Positions 54,701 to 62,311 of a DNA stretch of 64,000 nucleotides are shown here, piece by piece. Below the pieces are notes generated by a model. That model worked only from the letters and a program-made list of their open reading frames with translations, was not told the origin of the DNA and searched no databases. The stretch covers positions 1 to 64,000 of the forward strand of contig NZ_CAAJGM010000210.1 in NCBI RefSeq assembly GCF_900996235.1. The letters are read 5' to 3'. The position numbers and the translations under genes were made by a program. How positions within the stretch are numbered: position 1 is the first letter of the stretch; the number at the start of each line of letters is the position of its first letter. The stretch comes from Paraburkholderia sp. BCC1885. Its GTDB lineage: Bacteria > Pseudomonadota > Gammaproteobacteria > Burkholderiales > Burkholderiaceae.

Positions 54701-55400
54701 AGCCGCGCGGCCGCTCGTCCTCGGGCAACTGCGCGGCGCGACGCAGAAATTCGTCGTGGACGGCGGCACGTCCGGCCGTCCGCGTGTCCGTTCCAGCCGG
54801 GGCGTGCGCCTTCACGTCCTCCAGCAAGGCACGCCACAGCGCGGCCTGCCAGCGGTATTCCTCCGGCAGCGGCGTGCGCCGGTTGCGTGCGTCGATCTGC
54901 ACGTCGTCGCCGGCGGCCCACGCCGCGAGCCAGTCCGCGCGATACACCTGATACTGGTCGAACAGATCCGCAACACGCTGCGCGAGCTGGAAGCGTTTGC
55001 GCTGATCGCCGTCGTGCGCCATGAAGCGCTTGAGTGGCGCGTAGTCCGGCGCCTCGAGCAATTCGGGCAATAGCCGCGTGAGACGCCACACGAGGCGCGT
55101 TTTGTCGAACGGTGAGATGGCCGGCACCGCTTCGTCGCCGAGCACGGCGCGATATACCTGCCACAAAAAACTCGCAGGCAACGACATGTCGAGCGCAGCG
55201 GCGATGCCGCAACCGCCGTCTTCCGGGTCCGCGGCGAGCGCGAGCTTCAGCCATTGCGCGATGCCGTTGCTCTGCACGAGGATGACCTCTTTTTCCAGCG
55301 GCCCCAACGGATGTTGGCGAATCCACTGCACCATCAGGTCGCGCAAACGCTCCGGCTGATTGCCGTGAACAAGCATCAGTCCAGCGGGAATCGCACTCAT
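51777..55400 (-). CDS. recC: RecBCD subunit RecC (1207 aa)
   Basis: Chi-recognition subunit with inactive helicase folds. Recognised by MLVHGNQPERLRDLMVQWI at the N-terminus, VQSNGIAQWLKLALA, RVIIFGISSLPRQAVEVLAALS, DVIVMVPDIEVYTPHIQAVFG and FRIVCLLGMNDGDYPR, the conserved RecC ladder. The start is the ATG at 55400 overlapping the upstream stop (ATGA); the longer frame inside the upstream gene adds 23 arginine-rich residues and is spurious. The gene order recC-recB-recD, without ptrA, is usual in proteobacteria outside the enterics. Confidence 0.95.
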   Translation of the reverse strand: MSAIPAGLMLVHGNQPERLRDLMVQWIRQHPLGPLEKEVILVQSNGIAQWLKLALAADPEDGGCGIAAALDMSLPASFLWQVYRAVLGDEAVPAISPFDKTRLVWRLTRLLPELLEAPDYAPLKRFMAHDGDQRKRFQLAQRVADLFDQYQVYRADWLAAWAAGDDVQIDARNRRTPLPEEYRWQAALWRALLEDVKAHAPAGTDTRTAGRAAVHDEFLRRAAQLPEDERPRGLPRRVIIFGISSLPRQAVEVLAALSRWTQVLMCVHNPCAHYWADIVADQDLLRAQRSRQQRREGAPATIDDAQLHLHAQPLLAAWGKQGRDFIGLLDEYDSAEARERYTAHFTGIGQRIDLFESDDALTMLQQLQDDIRDLRPLRETRELWPEVDPGADHSIRFHVAHSPQREVEILHDQLLAAFAADPTLRPRDVIVMVPDIEVYTPHIQAVFGLLDEQDPRHIPFSVADRGQRDFDPLIGALETLLALPQSRLTVSDVLDLLEVPALRARFEIGTDDLPKLRSWISGANIRWGLHAEQRASLGLPQAGDESAPNSWAFGMRRMLLGYAAGDKAGAWNDIEPYAEIGGLDAALLGPLTRLIDALDETWQTLRQAATVPEWCERLRWLKTTFFAADDSEDAYTLERLDAALEAWRDACEEAALTGELPLSIVADYWLSQFEGGGLTQRFFAGAVTFATLMPMRAIPFRIVCLLGMNDGDYPRNRMPLDFDLMRRDYRPGDRSRREDDRYLFLEALLSAREHLHVSWVGRSVNDNTPRPPSVLVGQLRDHLKGGWRLEGAADDEPDALLDALTVDHRLQPFSAEYFPARPNVSPLFTYAREWDQQELKSVDTREHGDAALQPLERDEPLSVRELADFLKDPVRSFFRQRLRVSFETEDASSENHEPFEVDQLETWQLQNELIRAQAAALERGDEDLLPAALSRLERMHRSGDLAAGGFGKVIAAELMEPMADLFERFRTELQRWPERLDEQYELRLDGDTDTRALSIEDWIGELRAGSDGSRGRVFLDPGTLIKDRKYRGDRLIVYWVAHLAAQLAAGAVTTVIVSKVGSVEFAPLAAEQARAHLLTLLRAWDEGMHRPLPLAVKSAFAWLRKRPGALDFMDPQDFAGAAHESAELAAALVDARDAARVTYEGAGRQQGERDTNAYLLRAYPDFGALAASGEFERLAVALLLPLHRAIPASSSKAKSAATQTGDA

Positions 55401-58021
55401 GCTGCGGCCCTCAGATCGTCGATGGCGCGCTGCTTGACGCCCAGGTCGTCCCACAGTTCGGGGTGGCATGTGAACAGCAGGATTTGGTGGCGCGTGGCCG
55501 CGTCGAGCAAGGCGCGCTTGATGGCATCGCGTCGCGTGCTGTCGGTGTGGACGGCGGCGTCGTCGAGCATCAGCAAGGTGGGGCGTCCCGACGCCTTCAG
55601 CAGATCCGCATAAGCGAGACGCGCGAGAATCCCCATCTGTTCGCGTGTGCCGAAACTGAGGGCCTCGAGCGTGTCGATACGGCCTTCGCGCTGCAAGGCG
55701 ATGGGGCTCAGGTCGTCACCGAGTTCGAGCGCGGACTGCGGAAAGATTCGCTTCAGATAATGACCCAATCGCTCCGTCAACGGCGCGCGAAGTTGCGCGA
55801 CCGCCGAATCGCGTTCCTCGACCAGCACCTTGTCGAGCAGGCTCAGCGCGCCGGCACGCCGGCTCAGTTCGTTCTTGCGCCGCTCCATCTGTTCGAGCGC
55901 GGCGCGCGCGGATGCGAGCTTTTCGCCGAGTCCCGAGGCGCCCATGGTTTCGAGTTGGCTGCGCAGTTCGGCGATACGCACCTGCCGTTCCTGTTGCTCG
56001 GCGCGCGCGATGGCCGCCGACTGGCGATAACGTTTCGCCTCCGCAGCCGGATCGTCGGTGCGCGCAGCGCCGAGTTCCTGATTGCGCGCGTCACGCTGCC
56101 TGGTCAGTGCAGCCACGTGAGCGCGCTGTTCGACGATTTTCGCCTGCCATTGCGCGCGCCGCTCGCGGAACGCCGGGTCCTGCAATTGCGTTTCTTTAAG
56201 CTGTACCTGACCCGCGAGCGAGCCGCTGGTCGCCAGCGCGTTTGAGCGACGTTCGCCGCTTTGCGCCAGCGCGCGAGTGGCGGAGTCGAGTGCCTGGCGT
56301 GCCTCGTCGGCCGCGCGGCGCGCGTCGTCCACGAGCAGTGCGCCGGTCACGTCCGGCAATGCGGCAAGTCGCTGATCCGCTGTTTGGCGTCGCGCGTGTG
56401 CACTCTCCAGGGCGCTGCGTAGAGGCTCGATGCCCTTTGGCGCATGCACCGCGAGAATCTTCTGCTGGCTTTGCAGATGCGCGAGTTGCGCCTTCCATTG
56501 TTCATGCCGGGCCTGCGCGCCGGCGAGCGAGGTTACGCCCAATGCCTGCAAGATCGAAGCCCGCTGTGCTTCGGCAGCGGACAACTCGGCGCGTAGCGCG
56601 GCAAGATCGGAAACACCCGGCACGATCCGCAGTTCGCCGAGACCCGGCAAGCCAATGGTCTGCTCGTCTTCGAGACGCAACACGCCGTCGCCGGTGAACG
56701 ACTCGCCACCTACGACGATAGTGCCGCTCAACCTGTAGTCGATGCGCGTCATTGCGGCTTCCTTGCGGGCCTTTAGCACGCTAATGTCCGATTCGAGCGC
56801 CGGCAGCCGCTGCAATTGCGTGACGTCGATTTCGAGCGAGGCGGCAGATCGCGTGGCATCGAGCACCGCCGCTTGCGCCGCCTCAGCGGCGCCGATCGAG
56901 GCCTCCAGCCGCTCGATTTCCGCGTGATACATGGCGATCTGGTTGTGCAGGTCCTGCGCCATCGTCGCGGCGTTCGCGAGTTCCAGCGCGCGGGCCGCGG
57001 CGTCGTTCGCCAGCCGGCAGCGCGACACGTTCTCGCTCGCCTGAGCATGCTCGGCCTCGGCGGCGAGCACGGCGGCTTTAGCCTTCTCAAGCAACAGCCG
57101 CTCGTTGGCGAGCGCCGCTTCCTGATCTGCGGCGCTTTGTTCCTGCTGCAAGGCGTGCGTCAGTTCCACTTCGCTGAGTTGCAGCGTTTGCGCCAGTGCC
57201 TGCACGCTGCGTTCGAGTTCGGCCACCGCAACGGCACGCGCCTCCTGCTGCACGGCCTTTTGCTCGTGCGCTTCCCAAGGGCGTTTGCGTTGCGCGTCCT
57301 CGGACGCTTCCTGCTGCGTGGCAAGACGCGTGAGGTTTTCGTCGAATTGACGCCGTTGCGCTTCCAGCGCTTCACATTCGAGCGCGAGCGTAGCCAGCGT
57401 CTGTTCCGCTTCGGCTAACGGCCCCGTCGATCGTTGTGTGCGGGCGGTGAGCAATTGCCGCAACTCGCGTTGCACGGCGCCGATCAACACATCTTCGCCA
57501 GCCGAGCCGGCACTACCCGACAACTGCGTCAGCGCATCGCGCAGATACAGCGCCGCGTGGCCACTCGCGTCGCGCACGTCTTGCGTCTCACCTTGTTGCA
57601 CCCACAACAGTCCGGGCACGCCCGCCTGGTCCGCCTTCATTGCCCCACGCGTCGCCCGTGAAAAACCGAGCAATGCGGCGAGCCGGTCCTCGGCTTCATC
57701 CTCGCTGAAGACCTGCTGGCCGATCCTCAAATCGCACCGCTGGCGCGACACGAACTGCTTGGATAACGTACACGCCACGCCATCGAGATCGAACTTCACT
57801 TCCACCGACGGTTGTCCGCTTGCTTTGCCCCACGGCAACAGGTCTTTCAGATGCGACGCCTTATAGCGTTCGAGAAACACCGCCCGCACCGCTTCCGCAA
57901 TCGTGCTCTTGCCGGCTTCGTTCGGGCCGGTGAAGAGGTTCAGCCCCGGCTGCAGATCGCCGATAAAAAGACGTCCGGTGAACTGCCTGAATTCCTGAAT
58001 CGCGATACTTTCGAGTTTCAT
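55397..58021 (-). CDS. Rad50/SbcC/YhaN-like coiled-coil ATPase (874 aa)
   Basis: SMC-like ATPase that should work with the adjacent Mre11-like nuclease. N-terminal Walker A GPNEAGKST (32-40); long heptad-rich arms (about 200-420 and 475-760); C-terminal signature LSFGTREQMG and Walker B TLLMLDDAAVHTD, followed by ILLFTCHPELWDDL. The second Asp in place of the usual Glu in Walker B is common in the YhaN branch. Between the arms, where Rad50 carries a CxxC zinc hook, there is no CxxC; instead a short beta-rich piece (about 425-470, LSGTIVVGGESFTGDGVLRL) is found. Both ends overlap neighbours by four bases. Confidence 0.85.
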   Translation of the reverse strand: MKLESIAIQEFRQFTGRLFIGDLQPGLNLFTGPNEAGKSTIAEAVRAVFLERYKASHLKDLLPWGKASGQPSVEVKFDLDGVACTLSKQFVSRQRCDLRIGQQVFSEDEAEDRLAALLGFSRATRGAMKADQAGVPGLLWVQQGETQDVRDASGHAALYLRDALTQLSGSAGSAGEDVLIGAVQRELRQLLTARTQRSTGPLAEAEQTLATLALECEALEAQRRQFDENLTRLATQQEASEDAQRKRPWEAHEQKAVQQEARAVAVAELERSVQALAQTLQLSEVELTHALQQEQSAADQEAALANERLLLEKAKAAVLAAEAEHAQASENVSRCRLANDAAARALELANAATMAQDLHNQIAMYHAEIERLEASIGAAEAAQAAVLDATRSAASLEIDVTQLQRLPALESDISVLKARKEAAMTRIDYRLSGTIVVGGESFTGDGVLRLEDEQTIGLPGLGELRIVPGVSDLAALRAELSAAEAQRASILQALGVTSLAGAQARHEQWKAQLAHLQSQQKILAVHAPKGIEPLRSALESAHARRQTADQRLAALPDVTGALLVDDARRAADEARQALDSATRALAQSGERRSNALATSGSLAGQVQLKETQLQDPAFRERRAQWQAKIVEQRAHVAALTRQRDARNQELGAARTDDPAAEAKRYRQSAAIARAEQQERQVRIAELRSQLETMGASGLGEKLASARAALEQMERRKNELSRRAGALSLLDKVLVEERDSAVAQLRAPLTERLGHYLKRIFPQSALELGDDLSPIALQREGRIDTLEALSFGTREQMGILARLAYADLLKASGRPTLLMLDDAAVHTDSTRRDAIKRALLDAATRHQILLFTCHPELWDDLGVKQRAIDDLRAAA

Positions 58022-59136
58022 GCAGCCCTCGCTTCACGCTGAAACTGCGCGAGCAGCAACAGTGCTTCGGCGGCGAGCGGCGCCTGCTGCGGGTCCGCCT
58101 GCAGATCGCGCAAACGCGCGACCACTTTGCCTAAATACCCGCTTTGCGCCCCGAGCGCGGCGAGGTCGTCGGCAGTGGGCTGTACCTGCAGATCGGTCGT
58201 CTCGACGCGCAGCGCCCGCACCCGCGCGCGAGTTTCGTCGACGGCGAGACGCACGCTCTCGGCGCAAGCGAGGTCGGTCGTGCCGCGTATTTCGAGCTTG
58301 AGGACGTCGCCCGCGCCAAGGGCCTGCAGACGCTGCTTCAAGGCGTCGGCATCGCTCGCCACCACGATTTCTTCCTCCCAGCGCAGCCAGCGATACTTGC
58401 TCATCGCGACGGCCTGCACCGAAGGCAGCGCGCCCGGTTCCTGCAACGTGACGTCGAGCACGTAGCCTGGATCGTTGGCGCGAAAGCGGTCCTGTTCGTG
58501 CGTGCCGGCATACCACGTGCGCGCGTTCACGGCGAAGTGCCCATGCCAGTCGCCCAGCGCGAGATAGTCGAGGCGCGCGGTGGCGGCGCGGGTCGGTGCG
58601 ATCGGGTTGCTTGAATCGATGCCCTCCTGCAGGATGCCGCTCACGCTGCCATGCGCGAGGCCGACGCGGAAATAGTCCGGCGGGCTCTCTGCCTGATCGA
58701 AGAAAGCGGTCGTGTCGTCGTAGGTGATGCGTTGCGTCAGCGGGGCGCAGAGAAACGCGCATTTGAGCTCGTCGAACAACATCACGCCCGGCGTCAGCAC
58801 GACGCGCACGTTCGCGGGAATGCAGTTCAGGCGTTGCGCACGGGTCCAGACGCTTTCCACCAGCGCGGCGTCGTGATTGCCGGGCAGCATGATCCACGGG
58901 CCGCCAAAGCCCGCCAATGCGCCGAACAGGCGGCGGATGACCGTGTCGGAGACGGTCTGCTGATCGAAGACGTCACCGGCCACCAGCACTGCATCGACGC
59001 GGCGTGCGGCGGCTTCGGCGGCGATCCGGCGCACCGTTTCGAAACGCGCTTCGGCCAGATGCGCGGCTTCTTCGGCGTCGAACTGGCCGAATTGCGTGCC
59101 GATCTGCCAGTCCGCGGTGTGCAGGAATCTGATCAT
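58018..59136 (-). CDS. SbcD/Mre11/YhaO-like exonuclease (372 aa)
   Basis: Calcineurin-type metallophosphoesterase with Mre11 phosphodiesterase motifs: motif I HTADWQIG (7-14), motif II AGDVFD (53-58), motif III PGNHD (85-89), motif IV GLAHGS and motif V LGDWHGHF (about 212-219). Motif I has Gln where E. coli SbcD has the metal-binding His (DWH). A C-terminal capping domain follows (about 265-372). GGAG five bases ahead of the ATG. First gene of the operon; the 137 bases upstream must hold the promoter. Confidence 0.87.
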   Translation of the reverse strand: MIRFLHTADWQIGTQFGQFDAEEAAHLAEARFETVRRIAAEAAARRVDAVLVAGDVFDQQTVSDTVIRRLFGALAGFGGPWIMLPGNHDAALVESVWTRAQRLNCIPANVRVVLTPGVMLFDELKCAFLCAPLTQRITYDDTTAFFDQAESPPDYFRVGLAHGSVSGILQEGIDSSNPIAPTRAATARLDYLALGDWHGHFAVNARTWYAGTHEQDRFRANDPGYVLDVTLQEPGALPSVQAVAMSKYRWLRWEEEIVVASDADALKQRLQALGAGDVLKLEIRGTTDLACAESVRLAVDETRARVRALRVETTDLQVQPTADDLAALGAQSGYLGKVVARLRDLQADPQQAPLAAEALLLLAQFQREARAA

Positions 59137-59253
59137 GGGGTCTCCATTCTATGAATGACGGCGAAGCTGCGTGCGTCATGAATCATGGATGTTACCGTGA
59201 CACCGGGGCGAAACGCGTCCTCGTAGAGTCGTCAGGTCAAAAGGAGAGTTTAA

Positions 59254-59271
59254 GGGACCACGGTCGGTCCC
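59254..59271 (-). terminator. weak intrinsic terminator after the sensor kinase gene
   Basis: On the minus strand GGGACC (59266-59271) and GGTCCC (59254-59259) form a perfect 6-bp stem with a 6-base loop, beginning three bases after the kinase stop. It is followed by TTAAACTCTCCTTTT, only a broken T tract. Confidence 0.45.
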
Positions 59272-59273
59272 GT

Positions 59274-60752
59274 TCAGGCATGCGCCACGCTGGTGGTCGG
59301 CAGTTCGAACGAGAACGTGGTTCCCACGCCTTCGCGCTCGACCAGACGAATCCGGCTGTGATGCAATTGCAGCATGCGCTGCACGATCAGCAGCCCAAAC
59401 CCGCCGCCGCGATGTGCGCCGACCGCACTGAAGGGCCGTTCGAACAGCCCTTCGCGCTGCGCCGCCGGAATGCCCGGACCAGTATCGCTGACCGTCACCT
59501 GCACCTTGCCGTCGCGATGCGTGAGTTCGACGTCGATGGTGCCTTCGGTGGGCGTGTGGCGAATCGCGTTGTCGAGCAGGTTGGTCAAGACCCGCTCGAT
59601 CATGCCGAGATCCGCGCAGACCGTCGGCAGACGCGGCGGAATCCCCGCCCGCAGCTTGATACGCCGCGCCTCCGCCGACAACTCGAATTTCTGGAACACG
59701 TCCTGCACCAGATCGACCAGCGAGAAATCCTCCAGCGCGGGCTGCACGTTGCCGTGCTCGAGCCGCGCCAGTTCGAATAGCGCCTGGGCGAGCCGCCCCA
59801 CCTTGACGCTTTGTGCGAGCGCGATGCCCAGATAGCGTTTGCGCTCCACTTCACTGAGCGAATCCGCTTTCAACGACAGCGTTTCGAGGTAGCCGTGCAA
59901 CGACGTCAGCGGCGTGCGCAAATCGTGCGAAATATTGGCGATCAGTTCGCGGCGCTGCTGGTCCTGGCGCCGCAGCGCGCGCCACTGGTCGCCGATGCGA
60001 TTGGCCATCTGCGCGAAAGTGGCTTCCAGCACGGCGATTTCGTCACGCTGGCCCACAGCCGACGAGCGCGGCACCTGCGGCTGGGTGTCCGGCTCGCCGT
60101 CGGCGTCGAAACGGCGCATCGCCTCGGTCAGGCGCCGTAACGGCCGCGTGATCAGACCGAACGCCATCAGGCCGGCCACCAGCCCCAGCAGCGCCACCAC
60201 CGCCATCGACCACAGCGTGGTGCGCAACACCGAACTGGCCGCCACGCGCGCCGCCAGCTGATCGTGCGCCTCGCCAAGCAGCACCACATAGACATAGCCC
60301 GACGGCGCCTGGCCGGCCGCCTGCAACGGCGCGGCGCTGAACACCTTGCGGCCGTCGGCGCTGCGCGGGTCGTCGCCAAGAATCGGCAGCGCGTCGCCCG
60401 CGATGAAGCGGCGGATCGGCGCCAGATCCACCTGAGCGCGCTTGACGCGGCCGAGCGGCGCGTCGTCGCCCTCGATCCGGCCGTCGTTGTCGAGCAGATA
60501 CACCTCGACGCTCGGATTCACCGCCATCAATTGCCCGAACAACTGGCGCACGGCATCGGGACGCAAGCCATTGGCGTCCATCAACGAGGTGCTGCGGGCG
60601 ATATGCCCGGCGAGATCACGCGACAGGCCCTGCACGACCTCTTTCTCATGCAGGTCGCTGGAACGGATTTGCAGCCACGCCGAGGCGCCGCAGCACGCCA
60701 GCAGCAGCAGCGAAAAAACGATCAGGAGCCGCTGGGTGAGCGTCAGATTCAC
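59274..60752 (-). CDS. two-component sensor histidine kinase (492 aa)
   Basis: Membrane helix at about 8-27, a periplasmic sensor domain (about 28-173), second helix at about 180-200, HAMP (about 201-255). The dimerisation domain carries the phospho-accepting His276 in IANISHDLRTPLTSLHGY; the ATPase domain has NLLDNAIRHTP (N box), VSDTGPGIP (G1) and GGGFGLLIVQ (G2). The start is GTG at 60752, overlapping the regulator stop as GTGA; the open frame continues 61 codons further but only antiparallel inside the regulator gene. Signal sensed is unknown; the divergent msrB-dipZ pair makes an envelope redox stress plausible. Confidence 0.92.
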   Translation of the reverse strand: MNLTLTQRLLIVFSLLLLACCGASAWLQIRSSDLHEKEVVQGLSRDLAGHIARSTSLMDANGLRPDAVRQLFGQLMAVNPSVEVYLLDNDGRIEGDDAPLGRVKRAQVDLAPIRRFIAGDALPILGDDPRSADGRKVFSAAPLQAAGQAPSGYVYVVLLGEAHDQLAARVAASSVLRTTLWSMAVVALLGLVAGLMAFGLITRPLRRLTEAMRRFDADGEPDTQPQVPRSSAVGQRDEIAVLEATFAQMANRIGDQWRALRRQDQQRRELIANISHDLRTPLTSLHGYLETLSLKADSLSEVERKRYLGIALAQSVKVGRLAQALFELARLEHGNVQPALEDFSLVDLVQDVFQKFELSAEARRIKLRAGIPPRLPTVCADLGMIERVLTNLLDNAIRHTPTEGTIDVELTHRDGKVQVTVSDTGPGIPAAQREGLFERPFSAVGAHRGGGFGLLIVQRMLQLHHSRIRLVEREGVGTTFSFELPTTSVAHA

Positions 60753-61498
60753 GGCGCATCCTTCGGCCTGGCGTCCGGCGCGGCGGCTCCATCCGTGGGG
60801 ACGGCGAGCTTGTAGCCGTGGCCCCAGACGGTCAGGATGCGCGCGGGCTGCGCCGGATCGGCCTCGATCTTCGCGCGCAGACGGTTGATGTGGGTATTGA
60901 CGGTATGCTCGTAGCCTTCGTGCTGATAACCCCACACGGCGTTGAGCAGGTCCATGCGCGAATAGACCTTGCCCGGATGCTGGGCGAAGAAGTACAGCAG
61001 ATCGAACTCGCGCGGCGTCAGTTCGATGCGGCGCCCTTCGACGGCCGCCTCGCGCGTCAGCGGATCGATCGTCAGGCCGACGATCTGGAGCGTGCCGGCG
61101 TCGATGCGCGAGTCTTTCGCCATGGCGTCGACGCGCCGCAGCAGCGCTTTCAACCGCGCCACCAGTTCGAGCACCGAGAACGGTTTGGCGAGGTAATCGT
61201 CGGCGCCCAGTTCCAGGCCGAGAATCCGGTGCACTTCGCTCGAACGCGCGCTGGTGATGATGATCGGCGTGTAGCGCGTCATCGCGCGGGCGCGCCGGCA
61301 GATCTCCAGGCCGTCGACGCCGGGCAGCATCAGGTCGAGGATCAAGGCGTCCCAGTTGCCCTGCTCCAGCAGACGCAGGCCTTCGCTGCCGTCGGCGCTG
61401 TGCACGACTTCATAGCGTTCGTCCCGCAGATGCAGGCTGAGAACGTTGGCAATGTCCACGTCGTCTTCGACGATCAAAACGCGCTTTGGGTGATCCAT
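60749..61498 (-). CDS. OmpR-family response regulator (249 aa)
   Basis: Receiver domain 1-125 with acidic pocket Glu11-Asp12-Asp13, phospho-acceptor Asp55 (LILDLMLPG), Ser83 and Lys105 (DYLAKPF). Winged-helix DNA-binding domain about 135-238 with ELTPREFDLLYFFAQHPGKVYSR, HTVNTHINRLRAKIE and ILTVWGHGYKL. A Pro/Ala-rich tail follows. Translationally coupled to the kinase and divergent from msrB, whose promoter region of about 260 bases it may control. Confidence 0.93.
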   Translation of the reverse strand: MDHPKRVLIVEDDVDIANVLSLHLRDERYEVVHSADGSEGLRLLEQGNWDALILDLMLPGVDGLEICRRARAMTRYTPIIITSARSSEVHRILGLELGADDYLAKPFSVLELVARLKALLRRVDAMAKDSRIDAGTLQIVGLTIDPLTREAAVEGRRIELTPREFDLLYFFAQHPGKVYSRMDLLNAVWGYQHEGYEHTVNTHINRLRAKIEADPAQPARILTVWGHGYKLAVPTDGAAAPDARPKDAP

Positions 61499-61713
61499 GG
61501 GGCCTGGAACGCCGGTCGGGTTGGAGTTAGCGGGATGCGGACGGTTTTACCGGGCAGGCGGTTTCAAGCCGATGCACGGCGGCGGCGGGACCCATCCCTG
61601 GAAAGCCGCGGTTACGCCATTGTGCAAAATTTCCGGCCCGCGAGTTATCACATTTAATTTAACTTTTCGTGAGGACTTTGACACGGCCAGAGGCCTAGGA
61701 TGGCGTCACTACC

Positions 61714-61740
61714 CGCAGATCACGCAGATCGCGCAGATTG
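61714..61740 (+). repeat. three tandem 9-base repeats upstream of msrB
   Basis: CGCAGATCA, CGCAGATCG and CGCAGATTG follow one another without gaps, ending 17 bases before the msrB start codon. Upstream of them, at about 61676-61681, lies TTGACA, a candidate -35 without a -10 at standard spacing. The repeats would be in the leader or at the initiation region. Confidence 0.5.
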
Positions 61741-61757
61741 GCACCCAGGGGAACCTC

Positions 61758-62270
61758 ATGAAAAGTCGTAGAAGTTTTCTGTTTGCAGGCGGCGCGGCCG
61801 TCGCAGCGCTGGCCGCCGTGAGCCGCTGGCCCAAAACGGCGGTCGCGCAATCGAGCGCCGCGCAGCCGGCCGAGAATTTCGAATTCACGCGCACCGAGGC
61901 TCAATGGCGTCAGATGCTGACCCCCGCACAATACACGGTGTTGCGCGCGGAAGGCACGGAACGCCCCTACTCGAGCCCGCTGAACACCGAACACCGCAAC
62001 GGGGTCTTCTCGTGCGCCGGCTGCCAGCTCGACGCGTTTTCGTCGCATACGAAATTCGACAGCCATACGGGCTGGCCGAGCTTCTGGGCGCCGCTCGACC
62101 ACGCGGTGGTGACGCGCGAAGACGGTTCGTATGGCATGACGCGCACCGAAGTGCATTGCCGGCGCTGCGGCGGCCATCTGGGCCACGTCTTCGACGACGG
62201 CCCGAAGCCGACCGGCCTGCGCTATTGCATGAACGGCCTCGCGCTCAACTTTACGCCCGCCGCCGCCTGA
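61758..62270 (+). CDS. msrB: Tat-exported peptide-methionine (R)-S-oxide reductase MsrB (170 aa)
   Basis: Repairs R-methionine sulfoxide in proteins outside the cytoplasm. The first 30 residues are a twin-arginine signal (SRRSFLF at 3-9, hydrophobic core, cleavage after AVA at 30). Zinc is held by two CxxC pairs (Cys86/Cys89 and Cys134/Cys137). The catalytic Cys157 is in RYCMNGLALNF, with TGWPSFWAP and HLGHVFDDGP also conserved. GGGGA ahead of the ATG at 61758 sets the start. Being folded before export fits the zinc site. A thiol reductant in the periplasm is needed, probably from the next gene. Confidence 0.93.
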   Translation: MKSRRSFLFAGGAAVAALAAVSRWPKTAVAQSSAAQPAENFEFTRTEAQWRQMLTPAQYTVLRAEGTERPYSSPLNTEHRNGVFSCAGCQLDAFSSHTKFDSHTGWPSFWAPLDHAVVTREDGSYGMTRTEVHCRRCGGHLGHVFDDGPKPTGLRYCMNGLALNFTPAAA

Positions 62271-62311
62271 CCCCAATCGACCACCTATAGCCCATATAAC
62301 CGGGATCAGTC

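Noticed and set aside
60753-60935. 61-codon N-terminal extension of the sensor kinase
   Set aside because: It overlaps the response regulator gene in another frame and is arginine-rich; the GTGA junction puts the first membrane helix at the right place.
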